From: Thiotrichales bacterium
GTDB taxonomy: Bacteria > Pseudomonadota > Gammaproteobacteria > Thiomicrospirales > Thiomicrospiraceae
Reading direction: 5' to 3'
Assembly (NCBI GenBank): GCA_016938655.1
Contig: JAFGUG010000011.1
Coordinates: 124,001-188,000, forward strand
Length of the DNA stretch: 64,000 nt
Of this stretch, positions 8,053 through 17,543 are shown in pieces; the stretch's first letter is position 1; every line of letters starts with the position of its first letter. The position numbers and the translations under genes are program-made. The notes under the pieces were generated by a model. It was not told the DNA's origin. It was given only the letters and a program-made list of their open reading frames with translations, and searched no databases.

Positions 8053-9504
8053 ATGCAACGAATTATTCGTAAAATCTCATCCTTTTTTTCAAAACAAGCA
8101 TCTTCTTCTCGCGCCATCTCTTATGAAGATAATCTTCCTCCCGTTATTCTTTCTCGCGACGAGCATAATATTTCACGTAACGATATTGATAAGCCTGCGT
8201 TGGATGTTTTATACGGTTTAAAACGCGCCGGTTACGACGCTTATTTAGTAGGCGGTTGTGTTCGTGATCTACTGTTAGGCTTGGAACCCAAAGACTTTGA
8301 CGTGGTCACGAATGCCGAACCAGAGCAGATAAAAGCGGTGTTTAAACGCAACTGCCAATTAATTGGCCGCCGTTTTCGTTTGGCGCATGTTCGTTTTGGA
8401 CGCACCGTGATTGAGGTGGCGACGTTTCGTGGTCAAGGTAACGGTCAAAACCGCCAAGATTATTTTGGACGCAACGGTAAAAAGAGCGGTAAGGCCCGGG
8501 AGGTTGATGATACAGGGCGCTTAGTGCGAGACAATGTGTATGGCACCATTGAAGAGGACGTTTGGCGTCGTGACTTCACTGTGAATGCCCTTTACTACAA
8601 TATTCGCGATTACAGTATTGTTGATTACACCGGTGGTTTGAAAGACATTAAGCTGGGTGAGTTGCGCCTGATTGGTGACCCAGAGACTCGTTACCGTGAA
8701 GACCCGGTTCGTATGATTCGAGCGATTCGTTTTGCCGCAAAACTGGGCTTTAAGATTGAAAAGCACACTGAAAAGCCGATTATGGAATTGGCCGGTCTAT
8801 TTGACGATGTGTCTAATGCACGTTTGTTTGAAGAGGTCTTAAAACTCTTTCACAGTGGCGTGGCAGTTCAAGTATTTGAAAAGCTTCGCCATTTTGGTTT
8901 GTTTGGCTATCTGTTTCCGCTTACTGAACAGATGCTCGAAGGGGAGTCGGAAGGCTTTCCTAGAATGTTGGTCATTGAAGCCTTAAAGAGCACCGATGAG
9001 CGCATTCGTTCCGGAAAGACGGTCAACCCTTCATTCTTATTTTCTGCGATGCTGTGGGAGTCAATGCAGCAACGCAAAAAGGTGCATTTGGCTGATGGCT
9101 TAGCGCCTCAAGATGCGTTTCATGCCGCGGCAAATGATGTGATTGATCAGCAGATTAAGCGTACCGCAATTCCGAAGCGTTTTACCGCTCAAATGCGTGA
9201 TATTTGGAATCTTCAACACCGCTTACCCAAACGCCACGGCAGTAAAGCTCAAAAACTGCAAGAGCACCCTCGTTTTAGAGCGGCTTATGACTTTTTAGGG
9301 ATACGTGTTGCGGCTGGCGAAACCGATTTAAAAGAACTGTTTGATTGGTGGACAGAATACCAAGAGAAAGACTTGGTGGATCAAGTGGCCTTTGCCAATA
9401 AGCTTGGTCGGGAAGAGAAAAAACCACGCCGTCGTCGTAACCGTAATTTCTACCGCAAACGCAGCCAATCCGGTTCGGGTGATGCGGGCTCTTCGGCTGG
9501 TTAG
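8053..9504 (+). CDS. pcnB: Poly(A) polymerase I
   Basis: Adds 3' poly(A) tails to RNA and so promotes RNA decay. The 483-residue protein has the class II nucleotidyltransferase signature AYLVGGCVRDLLLGLEPKDF, with the catalytic acidic pair in DFDVV, then RRFRLAHVRFG and the second acidic element WRRDFTVNALYYN. The RNA-binding segment RYREDPVRMIRAIRFAAKLGF distinguishes this family. The C terminus is strongly basic (KKPRRRRNRNFYRKRSQSG), as in gammaproteobacterial PcnB. It is followed after 2 bases by folK, as in E. coli, which supports PcnB over CCA-adding enzyme. Confidence 0.95.
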   Translation: MQRIIRKISSFFSKQASSSRAISYEDNLPPVILSRDEHNISRNDIDKPALDVLYGLKRAGYDAYLVGGCVRDLLLGLEPKDFDVVTNAEPEQIKAVFKRNCQLIGRRFRLAHVRFGRTVIEVATFRGQGNGQNRQDYFGRNGKKSGKAREVDDTGRLVRDNVYGTIEEDVWRRDFTVNALYYNIRDYSIVDYTGGLKDIKLGELRLIGDPETRYREDPVRMIRAIRFAAKLGFKIEKHTEKPIMELAGLFDDVSNARLFEEVLKLFHSGVAVQVFEKLRHFGLFGYLFPLTEQMLEGESEGFPRMLVIEALKSTDERIRSGKTVNPSFLFSAMLWESMQQRKKVHLADGLAPQDAFHAAANDVIDQQIKRTAIPKRFTAQMRDIWNLQHRLPKRHGSKAQKLQEHPRFRAAYDFLGIRVAAGETDLKELFDWWTEYQEKDLVDQVAFANKLGREEKKPRRRRNRNFYRKRSQSGSGDAGSSAG

Positions 9505-9506
9505 TT

Positions 9507-9998
9507 GTGGCTACGCATTCAGTTTATATTGGCTTAGGCAGTAATTTAGCCGGTCCTGAGGAACAAGTTCAATTGGCATTTAAAGCCCTTGACGCTTTAC
9601 CTAAGACGGCGGTGATTCAGTGCTCTCAGCTGTATGCCTCTAAACCTCAAGGGCCACAAGATCAACCGGACTTTGTAAATGCGGTCTGTTTGATTGAGAC
9701 TGAGTTAGAGCCTTTAATGTTGCTTGATGCATTGCAAGCGATTGAGCAGTCGCAAGGACGGGTCAAAATTCGTCGTTGGGGTGAACGGAATATTGATTTA
9801 GATATTTTGTTGTTTGATGAGGCGGTCATCTCTTCTGAACGTTTAACGGTTCCGCATCCGCAAATCGCCCATCGTGATTTTGTATTACTGCCTTTGGCGG
9901 AAATTTCAGCAGGCCTGCTGATTCCGAATTTAGGCTGTGTGGATGACCTTATCAGCCAACTTGACACCACTTACGTTAAACCTTGGCAAGCCACGTAA
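9507..9998 (+). CDS. folK: HPPK, 2-amino-4-hydroxy-6-hydroxymethyldihydropteridine pyrophosphokinase
   Basis: Transfers pyrophosphate from ATP to 6-hydroxymethyl-dihydropterin in folate synthesis. The 163-residue protein shows the family pattern YIGLGSNL near residues 7-14, QGPQDQPDFVNAVC, and the magnesium and ATP site RRWGERNIDLDILLFD followed by PHPQIAHRDFVLLPLAEI. It starts at GTG 9507, two bases after the pcnB stop, so it is cotranscribed and probably coupled. An exact AGCAGGCCTGCT palindrome (9908-9919) codes Ser-Ala-Gly-Leu-Leu near the C terminus. Confidence 0.95.
   Translation: MATHSVYIGLGSNLAGPEEQVQLAFKALDALPKTAVIQCSQLYASKPQGPQDQPDFVNAVCLIETELEPLMLLDALQAIEQSQGRVKIRRWGERNIDLDILLFDEAVISSERLTVPHPQIAHRDFVLLPLAEISAGLLIPNLGCVDDLISQLDTTYVKPWQAT
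9908..9919. repeat. AGCAGGCCTGCT palindrome inside folK
   Basis: An exact copy within coding sequence, read as Ala-Gly-Leu-Leu in the context ISAGLLIPN. The symmetry extends to 16 bp with TC and GA. Confidence 0.95.
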
Positions 9999-10097
9999 CA
10001 CGCTTCTCTTTTCCACGTTAATCAATGTTAAGCCCGTTGAGTCAATGAAGCGGACACTTTACAATTCAATTACTGAATCGACTTATTGGACTTTATC

Positions 10098-10889
10098 ATG
10101 CGCAAAACGCTCTCTCAATTAAAAAAACAGTATCAGAATAACGATAAGATTGTCTGTTTGACCGCTTACGATGCAAGCAGTGCTCACTGGGTTGCCGAAG
10201 CTGGCGTAGAGGTTATTTTGGTTGGTGATTCATTAGGGATGGTTGTGCAAGGGCATACCACGACGTTGCCTGTATCGCTTGATGATATGGTTTATCACAC
10301 ACAAATGGTGCAACGTGGAAATCAGCAGGCCTGGTGTATTGCAGACTTGCCTTTTATGGCGGATGCGACCCTTGAAAGTGCTTTGAATGCTTCTGCACGC
10401 TTAATGAAAGAGGGCGGGGCGAATATGGTGAAGTTAGAAGGGGGCGAGCGGGTTGTGCCGATTGTGAACGCTTTATCGGCGCTGGGTGTTCCAGTTTGCG
10501 GTCACTTAGGTTTGCTACCACAATCGGTTCAAAAGCAAGGTTATAAAGTAAAAGGCAGAGATGCCTCTTCCGCTGAGCACCTGCTAAATGAAGCCATTAC
10601 CTTGCAAGCCGCGGGTGCGGACATGTTGGTGTTAGAGTGCGTACCGAGTAAGTTGGCAAAACAGATTACAGGGCAGTTGTCGATTCCGGTTATTGGGATT
10701 GGTTCTGGAAAAGACACCTCAGGGCAGGTGTTGGTTTACCATGACCTATTAGGTTTAACGGTGGGTAAAGCACCTGCATTTAGCAAAAATTTTCTAATCG
10801 AAAATGCCTCCATTCAAGCTGCGATTCAAGCGTATGTTAAAGCGGTAAAAGCACAGACCTTTCCTGAAGCTTGTCATGAGGTTGGCTGA
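10098..10889 (+). CDS. panB: 3-methyl-2-oxobutanoate hydroxymethyltransferase
   Basis: First committed enzyme of pantothenate synthesis: it adds a hydroxymethyl group from methylene-tetrahydrofolate to ketoisovalerate. The 263-residue protein carries the family motifs [32 protein letters not shown] and [23 protein letters not shown], and IGIGSG. ATG 10098 is preferred over the in-frame TTG at 10086. It overlaps panC by one base (TGATG), so the two are translationally coupled. It follows folK, which links folate cofactor supply and pantothenate synthesis in one gene group. Confidence 0.96.
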   Translation: MRKTLSQLKKQYQNNDKIVCLTAYDASSAHWVAEAGVEVILVGDSLGMVVQGHTTTLPVSLDDMVYHTQMVQRGNQQAWCIADLPFMADATLESALNASARLMKEGGANMVKLEGGERVVPIVNALSALGVPVCGHLGLLPQSVQKQGYKVKGRDASSAEHLLNEAITLQAAGADMLVLECVPSKLAKQITGQLSIPVIGIGSGKDTSGQVLVYHDLLGLTVGKAPAFSKNFLIENASIQAAIQAYVKAVKAQTFPEACHEVG

Positions 10890-11746
10890 TGCAAGTATTT
10901 AAAACAATTAAGTCCCTTCGTGAGCAGGTTCAAGCTTGGAAAAGTCAAGGGTTGACAGTTGGCTTTGTCCCCACAATGGGAAACTTGCATGCTGGGCATT
11001 TAAGCTTGATTCACGTGGCTCGAGAACAGTGTGACCGCGTGATTGCCAGCATATTTGTGAACCCATTACAGTTTGGCCCCAATGAAGATTTTGATAGTTA
11101 TCCACGTACATTTGACGCAGACCAATCCAAACTTAAAGCACAAATGGTGGATGGGCTGTTTTTTCCGTCTGTTGATGAGATGTATCCGAGTGGCGAGATC
11201 CAAACAACCGTTCATGTGCCTGCTGAACTTACTGGATTGTTAGAAGGTGCCAGTCGTCCTGGGCATTTTGATGGCGTGACCACGGTGGTGAATAAGTTGT
11301 TTAATATGGTTCAACCCGATGTGGCCGTATTTGGTCAAAAAGATTTTCAGCAATTTGCCGTGATTTCAAAAATGGTCACTGATTTAGCCATGCCGGTTAA
11401 GCTCATTCGCGCGCCGATTGGGCGAGATGAAGATGGGTTAGCGTTGAGTTCGCGTAATCAATACTTAACCCAAGAGCAGCGCGCTATTGCACCAAAGTTA
11501 TACACCACATTGCTTGATATTGAGCTGGCAATTAAGTCCGGTAATCGAGATTTTACTGCTTTGACAATGGCAGCAAGTAAGCAATTACTGCTTCATGGGT
11601 TTGATTTTGTCGATTACATTCATGTGGTAAACCCGATTACCTTAATGGCATCAAAAGCTTGTGATGGCTCTTTTGTTATTCTTGCGGTTGCTAAATTAGG
11701 TAACACTCGTCTTTTGGATAATATTTTGCTAAGTAAACTTGATTAA
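10889..11746 (+). CDS. panC: Pantothenate synthetase
   Basis: Joins pantoate and beta-alanine with ATP to give pantothenate. The 285-residue protein shows VGFVPTMGNLHAGHLSLI (the HIGH-like ATP motif), SIFVNPLQFGPNEDFDSYPR, RPGHFDGVTTVVNKLFN, VFGQKDFQQ and DGLALSSRNQYL (the KMSKS-like element). It directly follows and overlaps panB. The beta-alanine-producing gene panD lies 1.6 kb away on the opposite strand. The stator gene pomA follows after 34 bases in the same direction. Confidence 0.96.
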   Translation: MQVFKTIKSLREQVQAWKSQGLTVGFVPTMGNLHAGHLSLIHVAREQCDRVIASIFVNPLQFGPNEDFDSYPRTFDADQSKLKAQMVDGLFFPSVDEMYPSGEIQTTVHVPAELTGLLEGASRPGHFDGVTTVVNKLFNMVQPDVAVFGQKDFQQFAVISKMVTDLAMPVKLIRAPIGRDEDGLALSSRNQYLTQEQRAIAPKLYTTLLDIELAIKSGNRDFTALTMAASKQLLLHGFDFVDYIHVVNPITLMASKACDGSFVILAVAKLGNTRLLDNILLSKLD

Positions 11747-11780
11747 TTACCTGTAAAAACAAGTTAAGGTTCCCCATTTT

Positions 11781-12554
11781 ATGAGTTTCTCTACCCTAAT
11801 CGGATTAGTGGCCGGTCTAAGCATTGTGTTACTTGCAATGTCCTTAGGTTCGTCAATCTCGATGTTTTTCAATGTCCCCGGTTTAATGATTGTGTTTGGT
11901 GGCACGATCGCTGCCACCATGATTCGTTACTCAATGGAAAACAGTTTTAAAGCAATCGGCATGTCTTTTAGTGTGCTTAAGGTTAATTCAGAAGTAAAAG
12001 ATTTGAATGAGCTTGTGGATATTACCGAGGATTTGCTAAGAATTGTGCGCTCTAAAGGGGTGCTTGGCATGGAAAGCTACGAGGTGAATAACGCTTTTTT
12101 TCAGTCTGGCGTTCGAATGTTGGTGGATAGTTATTCCCTTGATCTAGTCAAGCAGACACTGGTTGAAAAAAATAAATTGCTGGTCGATAAGGCTGAAACA
12201 AGTGCGGGAGTTTTTCGTTCAATTGGGGATGCGGCGCCAGCTTTTGGGATGATAGGTACTTTAGTAGGCTTAATTCAGATGCTATCAAACTTAAGTAACC
12301 CAGATGCGATTGGTCCGGCGATGGCCGTGGCCATGTTAACAACTTTATATGGTGCGATGATTGCAAACCTCTACGCATTACCAATGGCCGATAAAATAGA
12401 ATCTTGGGCTCAAAATGAATCGTATCGTCAAATGCTCATCATCGAAGCGATTGACAGTATTGGCCAAGGTCATAATCCAGCGGTAATGAGAGACTTACTC
12501 GCACCTTATTTGCAAAATACTAAAAAGGGTCAGAGCAGTGGCGAAGAAAGTTAA
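11781..12554 (+). CDS. pomA: Flagellar motor stator protein PomA/MotA
   Basis: The 257-residue membrane subunit of the flagellar stator, a MotA/TolQ/ExbB-type ion channel component. Four hydrophobic segments are visible (residues about 3-25, 28-50, 150-172 and 182-203). The conserved AAPAFGMIGTLVGLIQML and MAVAMLTTLYGAMIANLYALPMADK segments line the ion path. The sequence is closest in style to sodium-type PomA, consistent with the H-ring genes flgT and flgP in this window, but the coupling ion cannot be proven here. It overlaps the downstream pomB start by 17 bases. Confidence 0.92.
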   Translation: MSFSTLIGLVAGLSIVLLAMSLGSSISMFFNVPGLMIVFGGTIAATMIRYSMENSFKAIGMSFSVLKVNSEVKDLNELVDITEDLLRIVRSKGVLGMESYEVNNAFFQSGVRMLVDSYSLDLVKQTLVEKNKLLVDKAETSAGVFRSIGDAAPAFGMIGTLVGLIQMLSNLSNPDAIGPAMAVAMLTTLYGAMIANLYALPMADKIESWAQNESYRQMLIIEAIDSIGQGHNPAVMRDLLAPYLQNTKKGQSSGEES

Positions 12555-13262
12555 GCCCTGCCCGGGATGGCTTGCAACCTTTGCTGACTTGATGTCCTTA
12601 CTGATGGCATTGTTTGTTTTGTTGTTTGCCATGTCGACTATTGATGTTCCAAAATACAAGTCCGTGGTTGAGTCTTTGACAGAGGCGCTTGGTCATGGTG
12701 AAACTTTATCTGAAGCGCAAATTGCCTATTTTGAAAAGATGATTAAGCAAGAACAACTGCAAGAATCGGAAGTTGAAAAAAAAAAATTGAAGACCTTAGA
12801 CCACTTTATGACAGTTTGATAGAAACCTTTTCTAAAAAACAGAGTGAATCAAGTTCGATTCAAATTGAATACGATGAAAGTCAAGATCAGATTAGAGTGA
12901 CCTTTCCGGAGCAGATTGCTTTTGACACAGGGCGAGCAGATTTAAAGCCAGGTTTTGCTCAGATGCTCTCAAGTTTTGAAGGTTTTAAACGGCCTGATAT
13001 TGTTTTAAAAGTCATAGGGCATACAGATAAACGACCGGTTGCGGGTGGACGCTTTGTATCAAACTGGGAGCTTTCAAGCGCACGTGCTTCGAGTGTGATA
13101 GTGGAACTCTTGCGTCAGAATTTAGTTCAACAAAATCAAGTTGAGGCGATTGGTGTGGCAGATACGATGCCTTTGATTGATGAAGATACCGTTCAAGCAT
13201 ATGCTAAAAACCGCAGGGTGGAAGTATTAATTTCATCTCTTAATAAGTCGGTCGTAAAGTAG
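12538..13262 (+). CDS. pomB: Stator protein PomB/MotB, interrupted by a -1 frameshift at an A11 tract
   Basis: The N-terminal part (GTG 12538 to about 12786) encodes PGWLATFADLMSLLMALF, the single transmembrane helix with the ion-binding Asp of PomB, and then the plug and linker. The C-terminal part, in the -1 frame, encodes KIEDLRPLYDSLIETF followed by the OmpA-like peptidoglycan-binding domain (FDTGRADLKPGF, VIGHTDKRP, NWELSSARASSV, KNRRVEVLI). The frames meet in a run of 11 A residues (12776-12786); without a shift, translation stops at 12817-12819 after 93 residues. A -1 slip would give a normal protein of about 241 residues. This is a mutation, a homopolymer sequencing error, or programmed slippage. 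Confidence 0.85.
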
Positions 13263-13318
13263 GGTTTAGTTTGCAGAGCTTAAAATTTAAGTAAGACTTA
13301 TTGCATTCTTAACTGCAT

Positions 13319-13356
13319 AAAAAAGCCGCTAGAGATGAGATCTTTAGCGGCTTTTT
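13319..13356. terminator. Bidirectional terminator, pomB / panD
   Basis: The stem GCCGCTA/TTAGCGGC is flanked by an A run on the left and a T run on the right, between the convergent pomB and panD genes. Confidence 0.9.
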
Positions 13357-13374
13357 GGTCTGTTCTACTCTAGT

Positions 13375-13764
13375 TTAGCTAGCATTCGCAATATGAACAG
13401 GAATGGTGTTGCGGGTATGAGTGATTTTATTTTCGCCATCGACATAAACAAGCTTGGGCGCAAATTGATCGGCTTCGGCTTCATCCATTGAGGCGTAAGC
13501 GGCAATAATAAGCAAGTCTTGCGGATTTGCTAAATGGGCGGCTGCCCCATTGACAGAGATCATTCCGCTGTGTGCTTCAGCACGAATGGCGTAAGTGGTA
13601 AAACGCTGACCATTATTGACGTTATAAATCTGAATTTGTTCGTATTCACGAATCCCAGCAGTGTCTAATAAGTGACTATCAATTGCACACGAGCCTTCGT
13701 AATCGAGTTCCGAATGGGTGGTTGTGACACGATGTAATTTACATTTTAAAAGTGTGACTTGCAT
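13375..13764 (-). CDS. panD: Aspartate 1-decarboxylase
   Basis: Makes beta-alanine from aspartate for the PanC reaction. The 129-residue proenzyme contains the self-cleavage site Gly24-Ser25 in YEGSCAID, which generates the pyruvoyl cofactor, and the conserved [20 protein letters not shown] start. Family features RFTTYAIRA and [13 protein letters not shown] are also present. The length is normal. It is separated from panBC and read in the opposite direction, so its expression is probably set independently. Confidence 0.96.
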   Translation of the reverse strand: MQVTLLKCKLHRVTTTHSELDYEGSCAIDSHLLDTAGIREYEQIQIYNVNNGQRFTTYAIRAEAHSGMISVNGAAAHLANPQDLLIIAAYASMDEAEADQFAPKLVYVDGENKITHTRNTIPVHIANAS

Positions 13765-13890
13765 AATAACTCACTGCAGTTAGATTAAATAAATCGCTGA
13801 TTCTAATATGGTTTTCACTATATTAGTATTTATTAATACGACTTTCTAAATTAAGTTGCTCATTATACTGGATTTTTTTAAAAAACGTAA

Positions 13891-13926
13891 AAAAAAGCCC
13901 CTTAGTAATTAAACTAAGGGGCTTTC
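13891..13926 (-). terminator. Terminator of ppc
   Basis: The stem CCCCTTAG/CTAAGGGG is followed on the minus strand by a T run. It lies 34 bases beyond the ppc stop codon. Confidence 0.9.
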
Positions 13927-13959
13927 ATATAAGGTTTAAAATGGCTTTTGAGTCCTTTT

Positions 13960-16752
13960 TTAACCTGTATTTCGCATCCCTGCGGCAATGGCATTAATGC
14001 TGTTTAACAATGGTGTTAACCAGTGATTACGCTCCTCTTCGGTTGAGTCAACCGATTTGTAACGTGCCAGAAGTGCCACTTGAATGTTATTAAGTGGTTC
14101 TAAATACGGCGTTCTGCGGTTTAGTGAAAGCGCGACCGTTGGGGTTTCTGCCATCAAATATTCGTTACCCGATATTTCTAAGATGTGATTAACGGCACGC
14201 TTGTGTTCGTCTGAAATAAGGGTATAGATTTTTTGAGCATCCGCTTGGTTTCTTCCGAGTTTGCTGTATTCAGCACCAATTTGTAAATCAGTCTTGAATA
14301 GTGCCATCTGGATATTGCTTAATAATCCGCGGAAATAAGGCCAGTTTTCGTACATCTCTTTCAGTTGCGAATCGCCGTTTTCTTTGATCCAGTTATCCAA
14401 TGCGTAGCCTGTTCCTTGCCAAGCTGGGAAGGTCATGCGTGCTTGAGCCCAGCCAAAAATCCATGGGATAGCACGAATTGAGGACTTAGATAAATTGCCA
14501 ACCTTACGGTGTGAAGGACGCGAACCAATGTTCAATAAACCAATTTCCGTAACCGGCGTGGATTCATAGAAAAACTCAAAGAAACCGGGTGTTCTATCGG
14601 TTAACTCTCGGAAGTTTTCTTCCCCTTGTTCCGCCAGCTTTTGCATGGTTTCAAGGAACACTGGGTTATCTTTAGGTGTCTTTTCAACTAAACAGGTACT
14701 GGCTTTCATCAGGCCTGTTACACCCAAGGATAGTTCGTACATGGCGGTTTCAGAGTTGCTGTATTTAAACGATAAAACTTCACCTTGTTCTGTGAATTTA
14801 ATAGAGCCTCTAACCGTGCCTGTTGGTTGAGAAAGGATTGCATGGTGAGTAGGGCCGCCGCCACGTCCAACCGTTCCACCACGTCCGTGGAATAGACGAC
14901 AGTCAATACTGTATTTGTCAGCCACTTCCATAATTTCTTGTTGCGCTTGGTATAGGCTCCAAGAAGAGGAAAGGTTTCCACCATCTTTGGCTGAGTCGGA
15001 ATAGCCGAGCATAATCTCTTGTTGATTGCCTGAAGCTTGCAACATATCTCGGTAAGTGACGTTATTAAACAATGCTTCTGTCACAGGAACAATGTGCTTC
15101 AAATCTTCAATCGTTTCAAACAATGGGCTGACTTCGATATCGCAATATGGTTTGCCGGCATTGAAACCAGCCAGGCCTGCTTGGTGCGCCAAGAACATGA
15201 CTTCCATGACGTGACTTGCTTCATGTGTCATTGAGATAACATAATTATTAAAGGCTTTAGGGCTGATCTCTTTACGCATTTCACGAATAACATTGAAGAC
15301 TTCCAGTACTTCTTGGGTCATGTCTTGTAGTTCAATGTGTTGGGTATCAATGATGGTGGCAGAACCAATATGTTTAGCCAGTAATGTAATTTTGTCGGCT
15401 TCTGGTAACGATGCATAATCAATGTTCAGATGCGAAAGTAAATCGATCACCGCATCGGTATGAACGTTCGATTCTTGACGGATGTCCAAACGCATTAAAT
15501 AGAAACCAAAGGTTTGTACAAGGCGAATTAAATCTTTAAGGTCCGCGTTGGCTACGCTCTCATCACCATGTTCACACAATGAGCGGTGAATGAGCTGCAA
15601 GTCTTCAAGTAGTTCATCTTCAGAAGCGTAGGCAAACGAAGACTTAGTAACATTAAGGGTACCGTTTAATTTCTCTTCGATATAGTTGATGTTTTGCTGA
15701 AGTTTGCCGCGGATGATGTATAGAAAACGGCGGTAAGGTTCGTCTTTGAAACGCTCAGGACGCTTTTTAAAGACCGCTTCTTGGAGCTCAGAATCAACAA
15801 TCGTCGCTTTATTCATTAGCTCTTGGTTGATGTTGCTGATGAATTTTGAGTGTGTCAATTTATGGCTTAAGTCGAATACACGGTTTTGGTATTCATACAT
15901 GGCAGAGCGTGACTGCAATAACAGTGCTTTAACGGTGGTATCGTGCTTCACATAAGGGTTTCCGTCACGGTCACCGCCAATCCAAGAACCAAACGTTAAA
16001 AAGTTAGGGATTTGGACATTATCGTTTGGATAAAAACGTGATATTGCACGTTCCATATAGCGGTACACAGTCGGAACTGCAGTAAATAGCGATTGACGGA
16101 AGTAGTAAATACCATTACGAATTTCATCTTCAACCGTTGGTTTGCTACGACGAACTTCGTCTGTTTTCCAGAGCACTTGAATTTGATACTGAAGTTTTTT
16201 AATGACCTCTTCTTGCGCATAAGGATTATTGTAGGCTTCAGCTTCATTAAGCTCGCCTAACGTAATAAAGATTTTACGCAAGTTTTCCATCACAGCACGA
16301 CGTTTTGATTCGGTCGGGTGTGCGGTAAAGACAGGAATATAATTCAGCTTATTTAATAACGTCTGAACTTGATCTGAGGTAAAGCCTTTATTTTTAAACT
16401 CTTCAACGGTTTTTAAAACAGACCCTTCCCACAATGGACCGTCTGATTTTAACTGACTGGTTCGTTCATGGTATTGGTGTTCTTCTTCAGCGAGGTTAAC
16501 TAAGCTGAAGTAGAGGTTGAAGGCGCGAATGATAAGAACCAGTTCGTCTGCAGATTGCTTTTCGATAAACGCTTTAAGTTCGGAGCGTAGGGCGGCATCT
16601 TCTTGATCATGAAGTTTTATGTAACCTTTACGCAGCGTTTCAACTGCGTCAAGAACCGGTTTACCAACTTGGGTTTCAATGATTTCACCTAGTAGGCTCC
16701 CGAGTAATTTTACTCGTGCTCTAAGTTGCTTATCTCGCTTTTCTGCAGCCAT
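13960..16752 (-). CDS. ppc: Phosphoenolpyruvate carboxylase
   Basis: Carboxylates phosphoenolpyruvate with bicarbonate to oxaloacetate, the main anaplerotic route, and especially important in an autotroph that must fill an incomplete citric acid cycle. The 930-residue length fits the family. The catalytic histidine region PVFTAHPTESKRRAV is near residue 140. The glycine-rich loop FHGRGGTVGRGGGPTH is near 625, with GYSDSAKDGG before it, and the C terminus ends MRNTG as is typical. It stands alone with its own terminator. The neighbouring ppa and fbp genes, read in the same direction, also serve central carbon metabolism. Confidence 0.97.
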   Translation of the reverse strand: MAAEKRDKQLRARVKLLGSLLGEIIETQVGKPVLDAVETLRKGYIKLHDQEDAALRSELKAFIEKQSADELVLIIRAFNLYFSLVNLAEEEHQYHERTSQLKSDGPLWEGSVLKTVEEFKNKGFTSDQVQTLLNKLNYIPVFTAHPTESKRRAVMENLRKIFITLGELNEAEAYNNPYAQEEVIKKLQYQIQVLWKTDEVRRSKPTVEDEIRNGIYYFRQSLFTAVPTVYRYMERAISRFYPNDNVQIPNFLTFGSWIGGDRDGNPYVKHDTTVKALLLQSRSAMYEYQNRVFDLSHKLTHSKFISNINQELMNKATIVDSELQEAVFKKRPERFKDEPYRRFLYIIRGKLQQNINYIEEKLNGTLNVTKSSFAYASEDELLEDLQLIHRSLCEHGDESVANADLKDLIRLVQTFGFYLMRLDIRQESNVHTDAVIDLLSHLNIDYASLPEADKITLLAKHIGSATIIDTQHIELQDMTQEVLEVFNVIREMRKEISPKAFNNYVISMTHEASHVMEVMFLAHQAGLAGFNAGKPYCDIEVSPLFETIEDLKHIVPVTEALFNNVTYRDMLQASGNQQEIMLGYSDSAKDGGNLSSSWSLYQAQQEIMEVADKYSIDCRLFHGRGGTVGRGGGPTHHAILSQPTGTVRGSIKFTEQGEVLSFKYSNSETAMYELSLGVTGLMKASTCLVEKTPKDNPVFLETMQKLAEQGEENFRELTDRTPGFFEFFYESTPVTEIGLLNIGSRPSHRKVGNLSKSSIRAIPWIFGWAQARMTFPAWQGTGYALDNWIKENGDSQLKEMYENWPYFRGLLSNIQMALFKTDLQIGAEYSKLGRNQADAQKIYTLISDEHKRAVNHILEISGNEYLMAETPTVALSLNRRTPYLEPLNNIQVALLARYKSVDSTEEERNHWLTPLLNSINAIAAGMRNTG

Positions 16753-16930
16753 GGTTAACTCTCAGTTTAAAATACAATAATGCGGGGATTATACCAGAAC
16801 TTAAGGTCTTTTTAAGGGGCTCTTTATTTTGGAAAATAGTTTTAAAAAGAGTCTGATACGATTGAATGGCGACGCTGCCATAGACGTGTTTAATGCCCTC
16901 TGAGGAAGAGGGCAATCGGTATGAAAGGGC

Positions 16931-17461
16931 TTACGCTTTTTCTTGGTAAGCTTTTGCTCCGTTTAAAATCTCAGTGCGGGCTTCTTCGATATCGCCCCAA
17001 CCATCTACCTTAACCCATTTGCCAGGTTCAATGTCTTTGTAGTGGCTAAAGAAGTGCTCTACTTGCTCTTTTAAAAGTGGAATGTCTTCAACTTTTTCAA
17101 TTTTTGAGTAGATTGGCGTTAATTTATCAACTGGAACCGCAATCACTTTTGCATCTTGCCCGCCGTCATCGGTCATTTTAAAAATACCGATTGGACGACA
17201 ACGAATAACCGAGCCAACCATTAATGGGTGCGGTGTAACGACTAATACGTCAACGGGATCACCATCGTCAGATAGGGTGTCGTTAATGTAACCGTAGTTA
17301 GCAGGGTAAGACATAGTTGCACCCTGAAGGCGGTCAACCCAGACGAGATCGGTGTCTTTGTCTACTTCGTATTTAATTGGTGATGCAAAAGCTGCAATCT
17401 CGATAATAACGTTAATATCGTTTGGTAAGTCTTTACCAGCTGGAACAGCAGAATAACCCAT
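16931..17461 (-). CDS. ppa: Inorganic pyrophosphatase (family I)
   Basis: Hydrolyses pyrophosphate to phosphate and so drives biosynthetic reactions. The 176-residue size is typical of the hexameric bacterial enzyme. The active-site signature is [11 protein letters not shown] near residues 65-75, with the upstream SYPANYGYI segment and [12 protein letters not shown] 17461 is supported by the conserved [18 protein letters not shown] start. It follows fbp on the same strand but is separated by the fbp terminator at 17497-17522. A GC-rich hairpin without a T run lies just downstream (16895-16913). Confidence 0.96.
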   Translation of the reverse strand: MGYSAVPAGKDLPNDINVIIEIAAFASPIKYEVDKDTDLVWVDRLQGATMSYPANYGYINDTLSDDGDPVDVLVVTPHPLMVGSVIRCRPIGIFKMTDDGGQDAKVIAVPVDKLTPIYSKIEKVEDIPLLKEQVEHFFSHYKDIEPGKWVKVDGWGDIEEARTEILNGAKAYQEKA

Positions 17462-17496
17462 GGTTGATTCCTTTTATAAATTTTATATTTAAAAGC

Positions 17497-17522
17497 AAAA
17501 CACCCGCGGTTGCGGGTGTTTT
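17497..17522 (-). terminator. Terminator of fbp
   Basis: AAAACACCCGC and GCGGGTGTTTT form an 11-bp stem with a GGTT loop; the outer A/T pairs give a T run on either strand. It lies just beyond the fbp stop codon. Confidence 0.85.
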
Positions 17523-17543
17523 GTAACGTTGTAACCGTTTAAC

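Noticed and set aside
16895-16913. Terminator after ppa (GCCCTC/GAGGGC hairpin)
   Set aside because: The stem is good but there is no T run on the minus strand, so termination is not supported.
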